Notes: a model not told the origin generated them from the letters alone. A DNA stretch of 64,000 nt from Mycobacterium sp. NBC_00419 (GCF_036023875.1 NZ_CP107931.1:1860001-1924000), one strand, 5' to 3'. Shown: positions 1 to 8,842, counted from the stretch's first letter. A program made the numbers and translations.

Positions 1-937
1 CGTGGCGGTGTCGACGAACGCCAAGCTGGTCGACGGGTTCGGGATCGACACCGCCAACATGTTCGGTTTCTGGGACTGGGTGGGCGGCCGTTATTCGGTG
101 GACTCCGCGATCGGCCTGTCGGTGATGGCGGTGATCGGCAAGGAGGCGTTCGCCGACTTCCTCTCCGGATTCCACGTCGTGGACCGGCATTTCGCCACCG
201 CGCCGCTGGAGCAGAATGCGCCGGCGCTGCTGGGCCTGATCGGCTTGTGGTACTCGGATTTCTTCGGCGCCGAAACCCGTGCGGTGCTGCCGTACTCCAA
301 TGACCTGTCGCGCTTCGCGGCCTATCTGCAGCAGCTGACGATGGAGTCCAACGGCAAGTCGGTCCAGGCCGACGGCACCCCGGTGACGACGTCGACGGGT
401 GAGATCTTCTGGGGCGAACCGGGCACCAACGGTCAGCACGCGTTCTATCAGCTGCTGCACCAGGGCACCCGGCTGGTGCCCGCCGACTTCATCGGGTTCA
501 GCGAGCCCACTGACGACCTGCCGACAGCCGACGGCGGCGGCAGCATGCACGACCTGCTGATGAGCAACTTCTTCGCCCAGACCCAGGTGCTGGCGTTCGG
601 CAAGACCGCCGAGGAGATCGCCGCCGAGGGAACCCCGCCGAATGTGGTGCCGCACAAGGTGATGCCGGGCAACCGGCCGACGACGTCGATCCTGGCGCAG
701 CGGTTGACACCGTCGGTGGTCGGCCAGTTGATCGCACTCTACGAGCACCAGGTGTTCACCGAAGGCGTGATCTGGGGCATCGACTCGTTCGACCAGTGGG
801 GTGTCGAACTGGGCAAGACCCAGGCCAAGGCCCTGCTCGGGGTGATCACCAGCGACGGGTCCCCGGCGAAGCAGACCGACAGCTCGACCGATGAGCTGGT
901 GCGCCGCTACCGCGAGGAGAGGGGCCGGGTTCGCTGA
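1..937 (+). CDS. pgi: glucose-6-phosphate isomerase, 3' part (partial)
   Basis: The reading frame enters from the left edge and stops with TGA at 935-937, leaving about 311 C-terminal residues. The family is normally about 540-560 aa, so roughly the first 240 residues are outside the window. Both family signatures are visible: [15 protein letters not shown] near the start of the fragment and [13 protein letters not shown] near its end. The enzyme interconverts glucose-6-phosphate and fructose-6-phosphate in the cytosol (glycolysis, gluconeogenesis). The true start lies upstream; the GTG at base 2 is only an in-frame valine codon. The next gene converges on it after 12 bp. Confidence 0.96.
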   Translation, partial: VAVSTNAKLVDGFGIDTANMFGFWDWVGGRYSVDSAIGLSVMAVIGKEAFADFLSGFHVVDRHFATAPLEQNAPALLGLIGLWYSDFFGAETRAVLPYSNDLSRFAAYLQQLTMESNGKSVQADGTPVTTSTGEIFWGEPGTNGQHAFYQLLHQGTRLVPADFIGFSEPTDDLPTADGGGSMHDLLMSNFFAQTQVLAFGKTAEEIAAEGTPPNVVPHKVMPGNRPTTSILAQRLTPSVVGQLIALYEHQVFTEGVIWGIDSFDQWGVELGKTQAKALLGVITSDGSPAKQTDSSTDELVRRYREERGRVR

Positions 938-949
938 GCTAGCAGGTCG

Positions 950-1324
950 TCAGCCGACGCCGATCTCATCGCAGATCGGCGGGATGATGATCAGCGACCC
1001 TCGCGGGCTGCAGAACGGCGTGCCCGGGGGCGGTCCCGGCGGCGGCGGTATCGGGGTCGGGAACTGGTTGGGCCCCTCCCAGTAGTTGGCGGCCGAGTGG
1101 GTGAACACGTCCCAGTCGTAGTAGTACGTGTGGCAGACGCTCATGTCCCAGTTCAGCTGGCCGTCCGGCCGGGGTGGATCGTTGGGTAGGGCGTCGCCGG
1201 GACACCATTGGAACGGCCCATAGGTGTAGGCCTGCGCCGGTCCGGATCCGATGGCGACGGCGGCCACGCTGAACCCAGCGAACATCGCCGCGGCCGCCGC
1301 CACTCGTGCGATATTTACCTTCAT
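950..1324 (-). CDS. small secreted protein, function unknown
   Basis: A 124-aa protein with an N-terminal signal peptide (MKVNIARVAAAAAMFAG, then a hydrophobic stretch ending at AQA, cleavage near residue 32). The mature part is rich in W, Y and P, has four cysteines (three in CPGD, SVC and PFC contexts and one near the C-terminus) and a polyproline stretch IPPPPGPPPGTP. I recognise the general style of small mycobacterial exported proteins but no family. A TAGTAT hexamer (1331-1336 on the minus strand) ends 6 nt before the ATG, so the mRNA is probably leaderless. Confidence 0.75.
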   Translation of the reverse strand: MKVNIARVAAAAAMFAGFSVAAVAIGSGPAQAYTYGPFQWCPGDALPNDPPRPDGQLNWDMSVCHTYYYDWDVFTHSAANYWEGPNQFPTPIPPPPGPPPGTPFCSPRGSLIIIPPICDEIGVG

Positions 1325-1391
1325 CTGCGGATACTAAGACCGCTGCACGCGGCTGCACGGCGATTTGGCAATTCAGATCGGCGAACCGACA

Positions 1392-2141
1392 TCAGCCGAA
1401 CGCCTTGGTGAACCGCGGCGGCAACAACCGCAGCAGCGTGACCAGCGGCACCCACGGCCAGGCGGGCACGATCGCCCGTCCGGTCTCGCGTTCGACGGCC
1501 TTCACGATCTGCCGCACACCGGTCTCGTTGTCGACCATCAGCATGGTGGAGTTCGACTTGGCCGTCATCTCCGACTCGATGTACCCCGGCTCGATGACGG
1601 TGACTGTGATTGGGCCGGAAGCATATTCGCCGCGCAGCGACTCTCCGAGGGAGGACACCCCGGCCTTGCTGGCGCAGTAGGCCGCCTTCACGCCGGGTAC
1701 GCCCTTGTTGCCCAGCACGCTGGAGATCAGCACCAGGTGCCCGGAGCCGGCCTTCTTGAAGATCTCCAGGGCCGTCTCGACCTGCACCAGCGCGGAGACG
1801 AGGTTAGTTTCGATGGTGGCCTTGTTGGCCCACACCTTGCCGGTGCCCAGCGGGGCACCCTTGCCGATGCCGGCGTTGACGATGACGCGGTCGAGTCCGC
1901 CGAGTTCGTCGGCGAGCTGGGCGAATACCACGGGCACCTGCTCGTGGTCGTTGACGTCGAGGGCGGCTACGGCGACGGTGATGCCGGGGTGGCGGGCGGT
2001 CAGCTCGGCCTTGAGTTCGTCGAGCCTGTCGACGCGACGCGCGCACAACGCCAGATCGCGTCCTTTGGCGGCGAACTCGCGGGCCATACCCGCGCCGAGA
2101 CCGGAACTCGCGCCGGTGATGAGGATCTTCTGCCTGGTCAT
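1392..2141 (-). CDS. short-chain dehydrogenase/reductase
   Basis: A 249-aa classical SDR. It has the NAD(P)-binding motif TGASSGLG (residues 9-16), NAG (89-91), Ser140/141 and the catalytic Y155-x3-K159 (YCASK). The basic residues after the second strand (ARR) favour NADPH. It occupies the position of Rv0945 in the M. tuberculosis order, between the Fpg-like glycosylase and pgi. The substrate cannot be read from sequence. The ATG start has a 16-bp gap to the upstream glycosylase stop, so the two are probably co-transcribed. Confidence 0.9.
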   Translation of the reverse strand: MTRQKILITGASSGLGAGMAREFAAKGRDLALCARRVDRLDELKAELTARHPGITVAVAALDVNDHEQVPVVFAQLADELGGLDRVIVNAGIGKGAPLGTGKVWANKATIETNLVSALVQVETALEIFKKAGSGHLVLISSVLGNKGVPGVKAAYCASKAGVSSLGESLRGEYASGPITVTVIEPGYIESEMTAKSNSTMLMVDNETGVRQIVKAVERETGRAIVPAWPWVPLVTLLRLLPPRFTKAFG

Positions 2142-2157
2142 CGCGCCAGCCTAACGA

Positions 2158-3021
2158 TCACTTCAGCAGCCGCGACATCCGGCGGTCGGCCAGCACCTTG
2201 CCCCCGGTCTGGCATGTCGCGCAGTACTGAAAAGACTTGTCGGCGAACGATACTTCCCGCACCGTGTCCCCACAGACCGGGCACGGCAGACCGGTGCGGG
2301 CGTGCACCCGCAGGCCGGATCGCTTCTCCCCCTTGAGCGTCGCGGCCTGCTGTCCCACGGATCGTTGTACCGCGTCGGTCAGCACCGACGTCATGGCGTC
2401 GTACAGCGCGCCGCGCTGGGCCTCGGTGAGTTTGGCGGCGGTCGCAAAGGGCGAGAGCTTGGCGACGTGCAGGATCTCGTCGCTGTAGGCGTTGCCGATC
2501 CCGGCGATGACCTTCTGATCGGTGATGACGGTCTTGATCCGCCCGGACTGTCCGGCAAGGATCTGGGCGAGGTGTTCGGCCGTGAGGTCCAGGGCGTCCG
2601 GTCCGAGCGTCGCGATGCCGGGCACCTCCGCCGGGTCGCGCACGATCCATACCGCCAGGCGCTTCTGGGTACCGGCCTCGGTCAGGTCGAAACCTGGTGC
2701 TTCACCGGGCGTTCCGAGGTGTACCCGCAGCGCGATCGGGCTCTTGCCCGGTTTCAGCGGCACTGCGGCCAGCTTGTCCGACCAGCGCAGCCAGCCGGCC
2801 CGCGACAGGTGGGTGATCAGGTAGATGTCGCCGGCCTGCAGGCCCAGGTACTTGCCCCATCGATGCGCACCGGTGACGGTCTGGCCGTGCAGGGCGGTGG
2901 GCGGCGGGTCGAAGGTCTTGAGCACCGACAGCGCGCCGACGTCGATGCGCCCGACCGTGGTGCCGATGGCATGCCGGCGCAGGTGGTCGGCAAGCGCCTC
3001 GACTTCCGGCAGTTCGGGCAT
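2158..3021 (-). CDS. Fpg/Nei-family DNA glycosylase/AP lyase
   Basis: A 287-aa base-excision repair enzyme. It starts MPELPEVE, so Pro2 (Schiff-base nucleophile after Met removal) and Glu3 are present. A lysine in WGKYL matches the binding lysine of the N-domain. A complete C-terminal zinc finger is visible: Cys247/250 (CPVC) and Cys267/270 (CATC). It should remove oxidised bases and nick the abasic site by beta/delta elimination. It corresponds positionally to Rv0944, which I recall as much shorter in M. tuberculosis, so this copy looks full-length. Fpg versus Nei specificity is not resolved. Confidence 0.88.
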   Translation of the reverse strand: MPELPEVEALADHLRRHAIGTTVGRIDVGALSVLKTFDPPPTALHGQTVTGAHRWGKYLGLQAGDIYLITHLSRAGWLRWSDKLAAVPLKPGKSPIALRVHLGTPGEAPGFDLTEAGTQKRLAVWIVRDPAEVPGIATLGPDALDLTAEHLAQILAGQSGRIKTVITDQKVIAGIGNAYSDEILHVAKLSPFATAAKLTEAQRGALYDAMTSVLTDAVQRSVGQQAATLKGEKRSGLRVHARTGLPCPVCGDTVREVSFADKSFQYCATCQTGGKVLADRRMSRLLK

Positions 3022-3044
3022 AGCTCCAGGCTAGCGACTCGCGG

Positions 3045-3437
3045 CTAGATCCGTTCGGCGCTGCGCAGCGGCAGCGAGAACAGCCAGCCGACGAAGGAGA
3101 GCACGATCGCCGCCCAGATGGCGGTCCACCAGAACTGGTTGATCTGCAGTCCCCAGTGGGTGGTGTTCTCGGTGATCCAGGCGGTGATCCACAACATCAG
3201 GGCGTTGATGACGACGTGGATCAACCCCAGCGTCAGGATGTACAGCGGGATCGAGACGATCTGCACGATCGGCTTGATGATCGCGTTGACGACGCCGAAG
3301 ATCACCGCGACGACCAGGACGATGCCGACCCGTTGCAGGGTGGTGTCGCCGCCGACGAAGCTGATGCCCGGCACGACGAGTGTGACGACCCACAACGCCA
3401 GTCCGGTGACCGCGGCGCGCAGGAGAAATGACCCCAT
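3045..3437 (-). CDS. YvlD-like (phage holin family 4) membrane protein
   Basis: A 130-aa integral membrane protein with about four hydrophobic segments. The core features GDTTLQRVG, NAIIKPIVQ and LYILTLGLIHVVINALML are typical of the YvlD/phage_holin_4_2 family. The start was set at the ATG at 3437 (MGSFLLRAAV), which begins the first membrane helix; longer in-frame extension upstream is arginine-rich and not membrane-like. The biochemical role of this family is unknown; some members act in envelope stress responses. Confidence 0.82.
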   Translation of the reverse strand: MGSFLLRAAVTGLALWVVTLVVPGISFVGGDTTLQRVGIVLVVAVIFGVVNAIIKPIVQIVSIPLYILTLGLIHVVINALMLWITAWITENTTHWGLQINQFWWTAIWAAIVLSFVGWLFSLPLRSAERI

Positions 3438-3466
3438 GCGTGGAATCCTCCCACGGCGGTGCCGAG

Positions 3467-4201
3467 CTAGCTGCGAAGAAGGTAGATGTCCATGATCCAG
3501 CCGTGCCGGGCACGGGCGTCGGCTCGCACGGAGGCGATCTGGTTGCCGACCTCGCCGACCGTGCCGGCCACCAGGATCTCGTCCGGTGTGCCGAGGTAGG
3601 CGCCCCACCAGATCCGCGTCTGCGGCGGACAGCCCAGAAACGAGCATTCGCCGTCGAGCATCACCACTGCCGAACCGGCCAGCCCACTGCCCCGCAACTG
3701 CCGTCCGGTGGTGATGAGCACGGGCTCGCCGACGTCGTTGAGCGGGATGCGGTGCCGGGCGGTCAGTGCCTGCACCGCGGTGATGCCGGGGATCACGTCG
3801 TAGTCGAACTCCACATGCTCGGCGACCTGGTCGAGGATGCGCAGCGTGGAGTCGTACAGCGACGGGTCACCCCAGGCCAGAAAGGCACCGACACCGTCGG
3901 GCCCGAGCTCGGTCTCGATGGCCTGCGCCCACATCCGGGCCCGGGCGGTGTGCCACTCGGCGACGGCCCGGGTGTACTCCGCATCGGCGGCACGCTTGGG
4001 ATCGGGCAGTTCGACGAACCGGTAGTCCGGCCGGGTGATGAAGCGCCGGCAGATCTCGCGCCGCAACTCCACGAGGTCGCTCTTGGCCTCGCCCTTGTCC
4101 ATCGCGAAGAACACCTCGGTGTCGTTGAGCGCGCGAACCGCCTGCGCCGTCACGTAGTCGGGATCGCCGGCGCCGATGCCGATGACGTGGATGCGACGCA
4201 T
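3467..4201 (-). CDS. cobF: precorrin-6A synthase (deacetylating) CobF
   Basis: A 244-aa SAM-dependent methyltransferase of the tetrapyrrole methylase family. It begins MRRIHVIGIGAGDPDYVTAQA and contains the AWGDPSLYDSTLRIL and VIPGITAVQALTAR motifs typical of CobF. It methylates C1 of precorrin-5 with loss of acetate in aerobic cobalamin synthesis. ATG 4201 gives the exact conserved N-terminus; longer in-frame ORF sequence belongs to the opposite reading of the MFS gene. CobF is known to be missing from the M. tuberculosis complex but present in M. canettii, so its presence argues for an environmental mycobacterium. Other cob genes are not in the window. Confidence 0.93.
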   Translation of the reverse strand: MRRIHVIGIGAGDPDYVTAQAVRALNDTEVFFAMDKGEAKSDLVELRREICRRFITRPDYRFVELPDPKRAADAEYTRAVAEWHTARARMWAQAIETELGPDGVGAFLAWGDPSLYDSTLRILDQVAEHVEFDYDVIPGITAVQALTARHRIPLNDVGEPVLITTGRQLRGSGLAGSAVVMLDGECSFLGCPPQTRIWWGAYLGTPDEILVAGTVGEVGNQIASVRADARARHGWIMDIYLLRS

Positions 4202-4211
4202 ACCGGCGAGC

Positions 4212-5381
4212 CTAACGAGTGCGGCGCACCAGCCACGGCACCAGGAGCACTGCCGCGAAGCACGCCCCGGCCACGCCGGACACCAGCAGCGGCAGCCGCC
4301 CGTCGGCGCCCCACAGCAGGCCGGCCCACACCCCGGCCACCAGGATGGCCAGACCACTGGCCCCCTGGAACACCCCTTGGGCGCTGGCCTGCCGGTCATC
4401 GGGCACCAGCGAGGAGATCCAGGCCTTGCCCACCCCGTCGGTGCAAGCGGTGAACAACCCGTAGGCACCCAGGAGCAGTGACGCGGTGAGCAGGTCGGTC
4501 GTCATCCCCAGACCGATGTAGCCGATGGCGAAGAACACCAGCCCGACACCGAACACCGCGGAGCGGGGCAGCCGGTCGGCGAGCGCCCCGGCGGGGAAGC
4601 TGGCCAGCGCATAGACCAGGTTGTAGCCGACATAGGCCAGGATCACCCCGACGACCCCGAAGCCGATCTCGTTGAGCCGCAACAGCAAGAGCGCGTCGGG
4701 GAAGTTGACGATGCCGAAGCCAACCACCACAGCGGTCACCCGCCAGAAGCCGCTAGGTAGGTCCCGCAGCCCGCGGAAGATCGGTTGCCGTGGCGGCCGC
4801 GGGCCGTCGCGGCGCTGCTCACGCACGAAGACGATCAGCAGAACCGACAGCACGGCGGGCACGATCGCGATATAGAGCAGCGGCGCAATCTGATGGTCCA
4901 GCAGTTCATAACCTGCCAGCCCGATCAGCGGGCCGACCACTGCGCCGAGGGTGTCCATCGCGCGGTGAAAGCCGAAAACCCTTCCGCGGGATGATTTTTC
5001 GATGCCCTCGACCAGCAATGCGTCGCGGGGCGCGCCGCGGACGCCTTTGCCCAGCCGGTCGACGACCCGCCCGGCCAGCACTCCGGGCCAGGCCGCCGCG
5101 ATGGCAATGATCACCTTGCCCAATGCCGCCATGCCGTAACCGGTTGCGATCAGCGGGCGTTTGGCGAACCGGTCGCCGAGTGGGCCCACAGCCAGTTTGG
5201 TCAGCGACGCCGCCCCCTCGGCGGCACCCTCGATGGCCCCCACCACCGATGGCGGCGCGCCCAGCACGGCGGTGAGGTAGATGGGCAGTAGTGGATAGAG
5301 CAACTCGCTGGCGGCGTCCTGCAGGAAGGACACCGCCGAGAGCACCCGCACATTGCGGGTCAGCCAACTCTGTTGTGTCAC
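4212..5381 (-). CDS. major facilitator superfamily transporter
   Basis: A 389-aa polytopic protein with about 11-12 membrane helices. The MFS loop motif is seen twice in weak form (GPLGDRFAKRP around residue 67 and GALADRLPRS in the second half). It also carries GRVVDRLGKGVRGAPRDAL. It is likely a proton-coupled exporter; the substrate is not evident. The start is ATG 5381. It ends 10 bp before cobF on the same strand, so cobF may be transcribed from the same promoter, although no functional link to cobalamin is visible. Confidence 0.86.
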   Translation of the reverse strand: MTQQSWLTRNVRVLSAVSFLQDAASELLYPLLPIYLTAVLGAPPSVVGAIEGAAEGAASLTKLAVGPLGDRFAKRPLIATGYGMAALGKVIIAIAAAWPGVLAGRVVDRLGKGVRGAPRDALLVEGIEKSSRGRVFGFHRAMDTLGAVVGPLIGLAGYELLDHQIAPLLYIAIVPAVLSVLLIVFVREQRRDGPRPPRQPIFRGLRDLPSGFWRVTAVVVGFGIVNFPDALLLLRLNEIGFGVVGVILAYVGYNLVYALASFPAGALADRLPRSAVFGVGLVFFAIGYIGLGMTTDLLTASLLLGAYGLFTACTDGVGKAWISSLVPDDRQASAQGVFQGASGLAILVAGVWAGLLWGADGRLPLLVSGVAGACFAAVLLVPWLVRRTR

Positions 5382-5470
5382 GGGGTGCTGCGCGCTTCTG
5401 CGGGCAGCGCCCAGCGAGTCGCGTCGTTCACAGAACTCATGATCCCCCTACCGGGCGTAGTATCCGCCGC

Positions 5471-5959
5471 GTGTCGACGTTTAACGGACTTCCCGCGCAC
5501 GTGCTGTTCGTGCACTTCATCGTGGTGCTCGCGCCGCTGACCGCCATCCTGGCGATCGTGTGCGCGCTGTGGCCTGCTGCTCGTCAGCGGCTGGTGTGGC
5601 TGGTGTTGATCCTGGCCGGTGTCGTCGCTGTGCTCACGCCGCTGACCACGGAGGCCGGCGAGTACCTGGAGCACCGCGTCGAGCGCACGCCGTTGCTGCA
5701 CACCCACGCCGAACTGGGCGACACCATGATCTTCTTCGCGGGCGGGCTGCTCGTCGCGGCGGTGCTGCTCGCCGTTCTGCATCTACGCGCCGGCCGGGGC
5801 AAGTCGGTCTCGACGGTGCTCAGCGCGGTGGTGGCCGTCGTCGTGCTGCTCGTCGGCGTGGGCACGGTCGTGCAGGTGTACCGGATCGGGGACTCCGGCG
5901 CGAAGGCGACGTGGAGTGAAATCCCGTTGACGCCGTCCGCCGGTGAGGGCGGCGAATAG
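5471..5959 (+). CDS. DUF2231-like membrane protein
   Basis: A 162-aa protein with four predicted membrane segments. It opens with GLPAHVLFVHFIVVLAPLTA, resembling the DUF2231 signature in which a conserved histidine lies in the first helix (GLPxHxLxVH). A second histidine cluster, LLHTHAELGD, precedes helix three. The GTG start at 5471 was chosen because the family motif begins six codons later. It is divergent from the MFS gene and convergent with the AraC regulator, with 2 bp between stops. Function unknown; paired histidines could bind a metal or heme, but this is inference. Confidence 0.75.
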   Translation: MSTFNGLPAHVLFVHFIVVLAPLTAILAIVCALWPAARQRLVWLVLILAGVVAVLTPLTTEAGEYLEHRVERTPLLHTHAELGDTMIFFAGGLLVAAVLLAVLHLRAGRGKSVSTVLSAVVAVVVLLVGVGTVVQVYRIGDSGAKATWSEIPLTPSAGEGGE

Positions 5960-5961
5960 CC

Positions 5962-6933
5962 TCAGCCGCGCAGCGTCACGCTGGGTGCCTGGCCGAATTC
6001 GGCGCGGTAGGCCTGGCTGAACCGGCCGGTGTGCGCGAAGCCCCAGCGGACGGCGATGGCGGCGACGGTGTCCTTGGCCGGGTCGGCCGCCATCAGGTCG
6101 CGGTGGGCGCGGCGCAGCCGGATTCGGCGTAGATAGGTCATCGGGCTGACGTCGAGGTGCCGCCGGAACAGATACTGCACTGCCCGCGGGGTGACGTTGA
6201 GCGCTCGCGCCACGTCGGTCATGCCGATATCGCGGGCACAGTTGGCATGCATGAATTCGACGGACCGGCGCAGCATCGGCGGCCAGGTATCCATCGTGTC
6301 GACGGAAACGTCGCCGGCGTCGGCGAAGGTATTGGGGAAGACCTGCAGCATCGTGGCGGCCAGCAGCCGAACCGCCCCCGCGGCGACCTGTTCGTAGCCG
6401 CCAGCCCCGACCCGGTCGGCCAGGGTTGTCGCGACGTAGTCGACCGCGGTCTGCCACTGCGCGGCCGCGGGTGCCGAGCGGGGTCGCCCGGAGGTGAATC
6501 GCACCGGACCCCGGTCCAGATCACCGGTGATCTCGGCCAGCACGTCCGGGGTCAGCGCGGTCAGCGACACCTCGGCGTCGACGAGTCGGGCCTGGCAGGT
6601 CCGGCCGGGGCGGATAGCCAGCACCGTGTCACCGGCCCGGCAGACCTCGGTGTGTGTGTCCGCACCCAGATGCATGCTGCCGGCCACGACGTGGGCGACG
6701 ACGAAGCACGGCCCCGGCGCGGCTTCGAACGACAATTCGCCGGGGATGCGCACCGTGCACAGGCTGATCGGGCCCATCACCACATGCGACAACGTGATCG
6801 GACGATCGCTGCGAAGACCCTCGACGCGGCCACATATCCCGTGCGCGCTGGCGATGAAGTCCGCGACGGCGCCGGGGTCGGCGGTCGTGCACGTGGTCTT
6901 CTGCGGAGGAGGTGACTCGAGGACTGCGGTCAT
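5962..6933 (-). CDS. AraC-family transcriptional regulator
   Basis: A 323-aa regulator. The N-terminal about 200 residues match the AraC_binding_2 (cupin-like) sensor type. The C-terminal domain has both helix-turn-helix motifs: MTDVARALNVTPRAVQYLFRRH and TVAAIAVRWGFAHTGRFSQAYR, ending in the typical FGQAPS. It is divergent from the LLM oxidoreductase at 7172 over 238 bp, so that gene is a candidate target. The ligand is unknown. Confidence 0.88.
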   Translation of the reverse strand: MTAVLESPPPQKTTCTTADPGAVADFIASAHGICGRVEGLRSDRPITLSHVVMGPISLCTVRIPGELSFEAAPGPCFVVAHVVAGSMHLGADTHTEVCRAGDTVLAIRPGRTCQARLVDAEVSLTALTPDVLAEITGDLDRGPVRFTSGRPRSAPAAAQWQTAVDYVATTLADRVGAGGYEQVAAGAVRLLAATMLQVFPNTFADAGDVSVDTMDTWPPMLRRSVEFMHANCARDIGMTDVARALNVTPRAVQYLFRRHLDVSPMTYLRRIRLRRAHRDLMAADPAKDTVAAIAVRWGFAHTGRFSQAYRAEFGQAPSVTLRG

Positions 6934-7147
6934 CCGTGGGCTCCTGACTCATGCCGGGGTCATCAACCACCGCCACGGCAGAGCTGTCGGATGTGTCGTC
7001 GCATGAGAACCTCGGCGACCGAACCGCCAGTGGCAGGGTTGCGGTGCACACGCCCCCCAACTGAGGAGGCGTCTCGAGCATTGTTCTCAACTCTGGGCAG
7101 ACAATACCTCGGTATCGGCCGATCTGACAGCATCTCCGAACGAGAAT

Positions 7148-7161
7148 TAGAACACGTTCTA
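7148..7161. promoter_or_regulatory. KstR-type operator
   Basis: The 14-mer TAGAACACGTTCTA matches the published KstR consensus TnnAACnnGTTnnA at every fixed position and is a 6+2+6 inverted repeat. It lies 10 bp before the ATG of the LLM gene. KstR is the TetR-type repressor of sterol catabolism, released by cholesterol-derived CoA thioesters. Confidence 0.72.
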
Positions 7162-7165
7162 CTAT
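7160..7165 (+). promoter_or_regulatory. putative -10 element of a leaderless promoter
   Basis: TACTAT fits the TANNNT mycobacterial -10 consensus. It ends 6 nt before the ATG at 7172, so transcription would begin at the start codon. It overlaps the last two bases of the KstR-type box, so a bound repressor would block it directly. No convincing -35 is visible. Confidence 0.5.
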
Positions 7166-7171
7166 CGGGTT

Positions 7172-8038
7172 ATGCGATTCACATACGCCGAGGCGATGAC
7201 CGACCCGTCGTTCTATATTCCGTTGGCCAAGGCCGCCGAGGCCGCGGGCTACGACGCGATGACGATCCCCGACAGCGTCGCCTACCCCTTCGAGTCCGAC
7301 TCGAAGTATCCGTACACCCCCGACGGCAATCGCGAGTTTCTCGACGGCAAGTCGTTCATCGAGACCTTTGTCATCACCGCAGCCCTCGGCGCGGTCACCA
7401 CGACACTGAAGTTCAACTTCTTTGTACTCAAGCTCCCGATCCGCCCGCCCGCCCTGGTGGCCAAGCAGGCCGGCTCGCTGACGGCGCTCATCGGCAACCG
7501 CGTCGGGCTCGGCGTCGGCACCAGCCCCTGGCCGGAAGACTACGAACTCATGGGTGTGCCGTTCGCCAGGCGCGGCAAGCGGATGGACGAGTGCATCGAC
7601 ATCATCCGCGGCCTCACCAGTGGGGACTACTTCGAATACCACGGCGAGTTCTACGACATCCCGAAGACGAAGATGACCCCGGCGCCGACCGAGCCCATCC
7701 CGATCCTCATCGGCGGCCACGCCGATGCGGCGCTGCGCCGCGCGGCCCGCAACGACGGCTGGATGCACGGAGGTGGCGAGGAAGATCTCGACGAACTGCT
7801 GGCCAAGCTGAACCGCTACCGCGAGGAAGAGGGCACGGCCGACAAGGACTTCCAGGTCCATGTCATCTCGATCGACGGGTTCACCGTCGACGGCGTGAAG
7901 CGGCTCGAGGACAAGGGCGTCACCGACGTCATCGTCGGCTTCCGCATCCCCTACATCAAGGGGCCCGACACCGAGCCGCTGGATGCCAAGCTGCGCAACC
8001 TGGAGTGGTTCGCCGAGAACGTCATCGCCAAGGTCTAA
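7172..8038 (+). CDS. LLM-class F420-dependent oxidoreductase
   Basis: A 288-aa luciferase-like monooxygenase family protein (TIM barrel). It shows the family features FAEAM-like N-terminus (MRFTYAEAM), RVGLGVGTSPWPEDYELMGV and PIPILIGGHADAALRRAARNDGWM. In mycobacteria such proteins usually use reduced F420 as hydride donor. It sits where Rv0940c is expected in the conserved order. The ATG is 10 bp after a KstR-type box, which suggests induction with sterol catabolism. It converges with the next gene with 3 bp between stops. The substrate is unknown. Confidence 0.88.
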   Translation: MRFTYAEAMTDPSFYIPLAKAAEAAGYDAMTIPDSVAYPFESDSKYPYTPDGNREFLDGKSFIETFVITAALGAVTTTLKFNFFVLKLPIRPPALVAKQAGSLTALIGNRVGLGVGTSPWPEDYELMGVPFARRGKRMDECIDIIRGLTSGDYFEYHGEFYDIPKTKMTPAPTEPIPILIGGHADAALRRAARNDGWMHGGGEEDLDELLAKLNRYREEEGTADKDFQVHVISIDGFTVDGVKRLEDKGVTDVIVGFRIPYIKGPDTEPLDAKLRNLEWFAENVIAKV

Positions 8039-8041
8039 CCC

Positions 8042-8842
8042 TTACAGCGGATCCCACTGCGGGGCCCGCTTCTCCCGGTGCGCCATCGCGGCCTCCATCG
8101 GGTTGTTGGTGAAGCCTGTCAGCACCTGCGTGCGGTTCTCGATCTCCTTGGCATGCCGAAGGCTTGGGGCATCCAGCGCCGCGTTGAGCCCGGTCTTGGT
8201 CTGCCACACGCCAAAAGCGTTGTTGGCGGCGATGGTTCGGGCCATCTCGAGCGCGGCGTCGGCGAGCTTGTCCTGGGGCACGACCTCGTGCACCAGCCCG
8301 ATCCGGTACGCCTCGGGCGCGTCGATGATCCGGCCGGTGAGCATCAGTTCGCGGGCCGCTCCCGCCCCGACGATCTTGGGCAGCAGGTAACTGGTGCCCA
8401 TGTCCATCGAGGAGAAGCCGGCCTTGATGAACACCGACCCGAATCGGGCCGTCTCCGAGGCGATCCGGACGTCGCAGTGCAGCGCGTAGGCCAGCCCGCC
8501 GCCGACGGCGACCCCGTTGACGGCGGCGACCACCGGGATGGGCAGCTCGTAGAGGCGGGTCATCTGATCGGCCAAGCGCACCTGCGAGTCATAGGTGGTC
8601 TTGAACGGGGCGCCGGCCGGCGGCGTCCACGGCCGCCCGGTTCCGCTGAGGTCGGCCCCCGCGCAGAACCCGCGACCCGCTCCGGTGAGCACGGCCACCC
8701 GGTAATTCCACGAACTGAGCTTGCCCAGGGCGTCGTCGATGCCGTCGAGCAACGCGCCGTCGATCGCGTTGAGCAGGTCGGGCCGGTTCAGCGTGACACC
8801 GGCGATGCCGTCTTCGAGTTCGGTGAATTCCACAGCGGACAT
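8042..8842 (-). CDS. enoyl-CoA hydratase/isomerase family protein with altered active site
   Basis: A 266-aa crotonase-fold protein. The oxyanion-hole regions FCAGADLSG and GVAVGGGLAYALHCDV are present. However, both catalytic glutamates of classical hydratases are replaced: the position in GGG-x-E is Ala118, and the one in FGQPE is Phe138. An aspartate, Asp147 in SSMDMGTSYLLPKIVG, falls at the third acidic position used by dienoyl-CoA isomerases. It binds an acyl-CoA by family knowledge but is probably not a simple hydratase. ATG start at 8842, divergent from the SRPBCC gene. Confidence 0.86.
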   Translation of the reverse strand: MSAVEFTELEDGIAGVTLNRPDLLNAIDGALLDGIDDALGKLSSWNYRVAVLTGAGRGFCAGADLSGTGRPWTPPAGAPFKTTYDSQVRLADQMTRLYELPIPVVAAVNGVAVGGGLAYALHCDVRIASETARFGSVFIKAGFSSMDMGTSYLLPKIVGAGAARELMLTGRIIDAPEAYRIGLVHEVVPQDKLADAALEMARTIAANNAFGVWQTKTGLNAALDAPSLRHAKEIENRTQVLTGFTNNPMEAAMAHREKRAPQWDPL

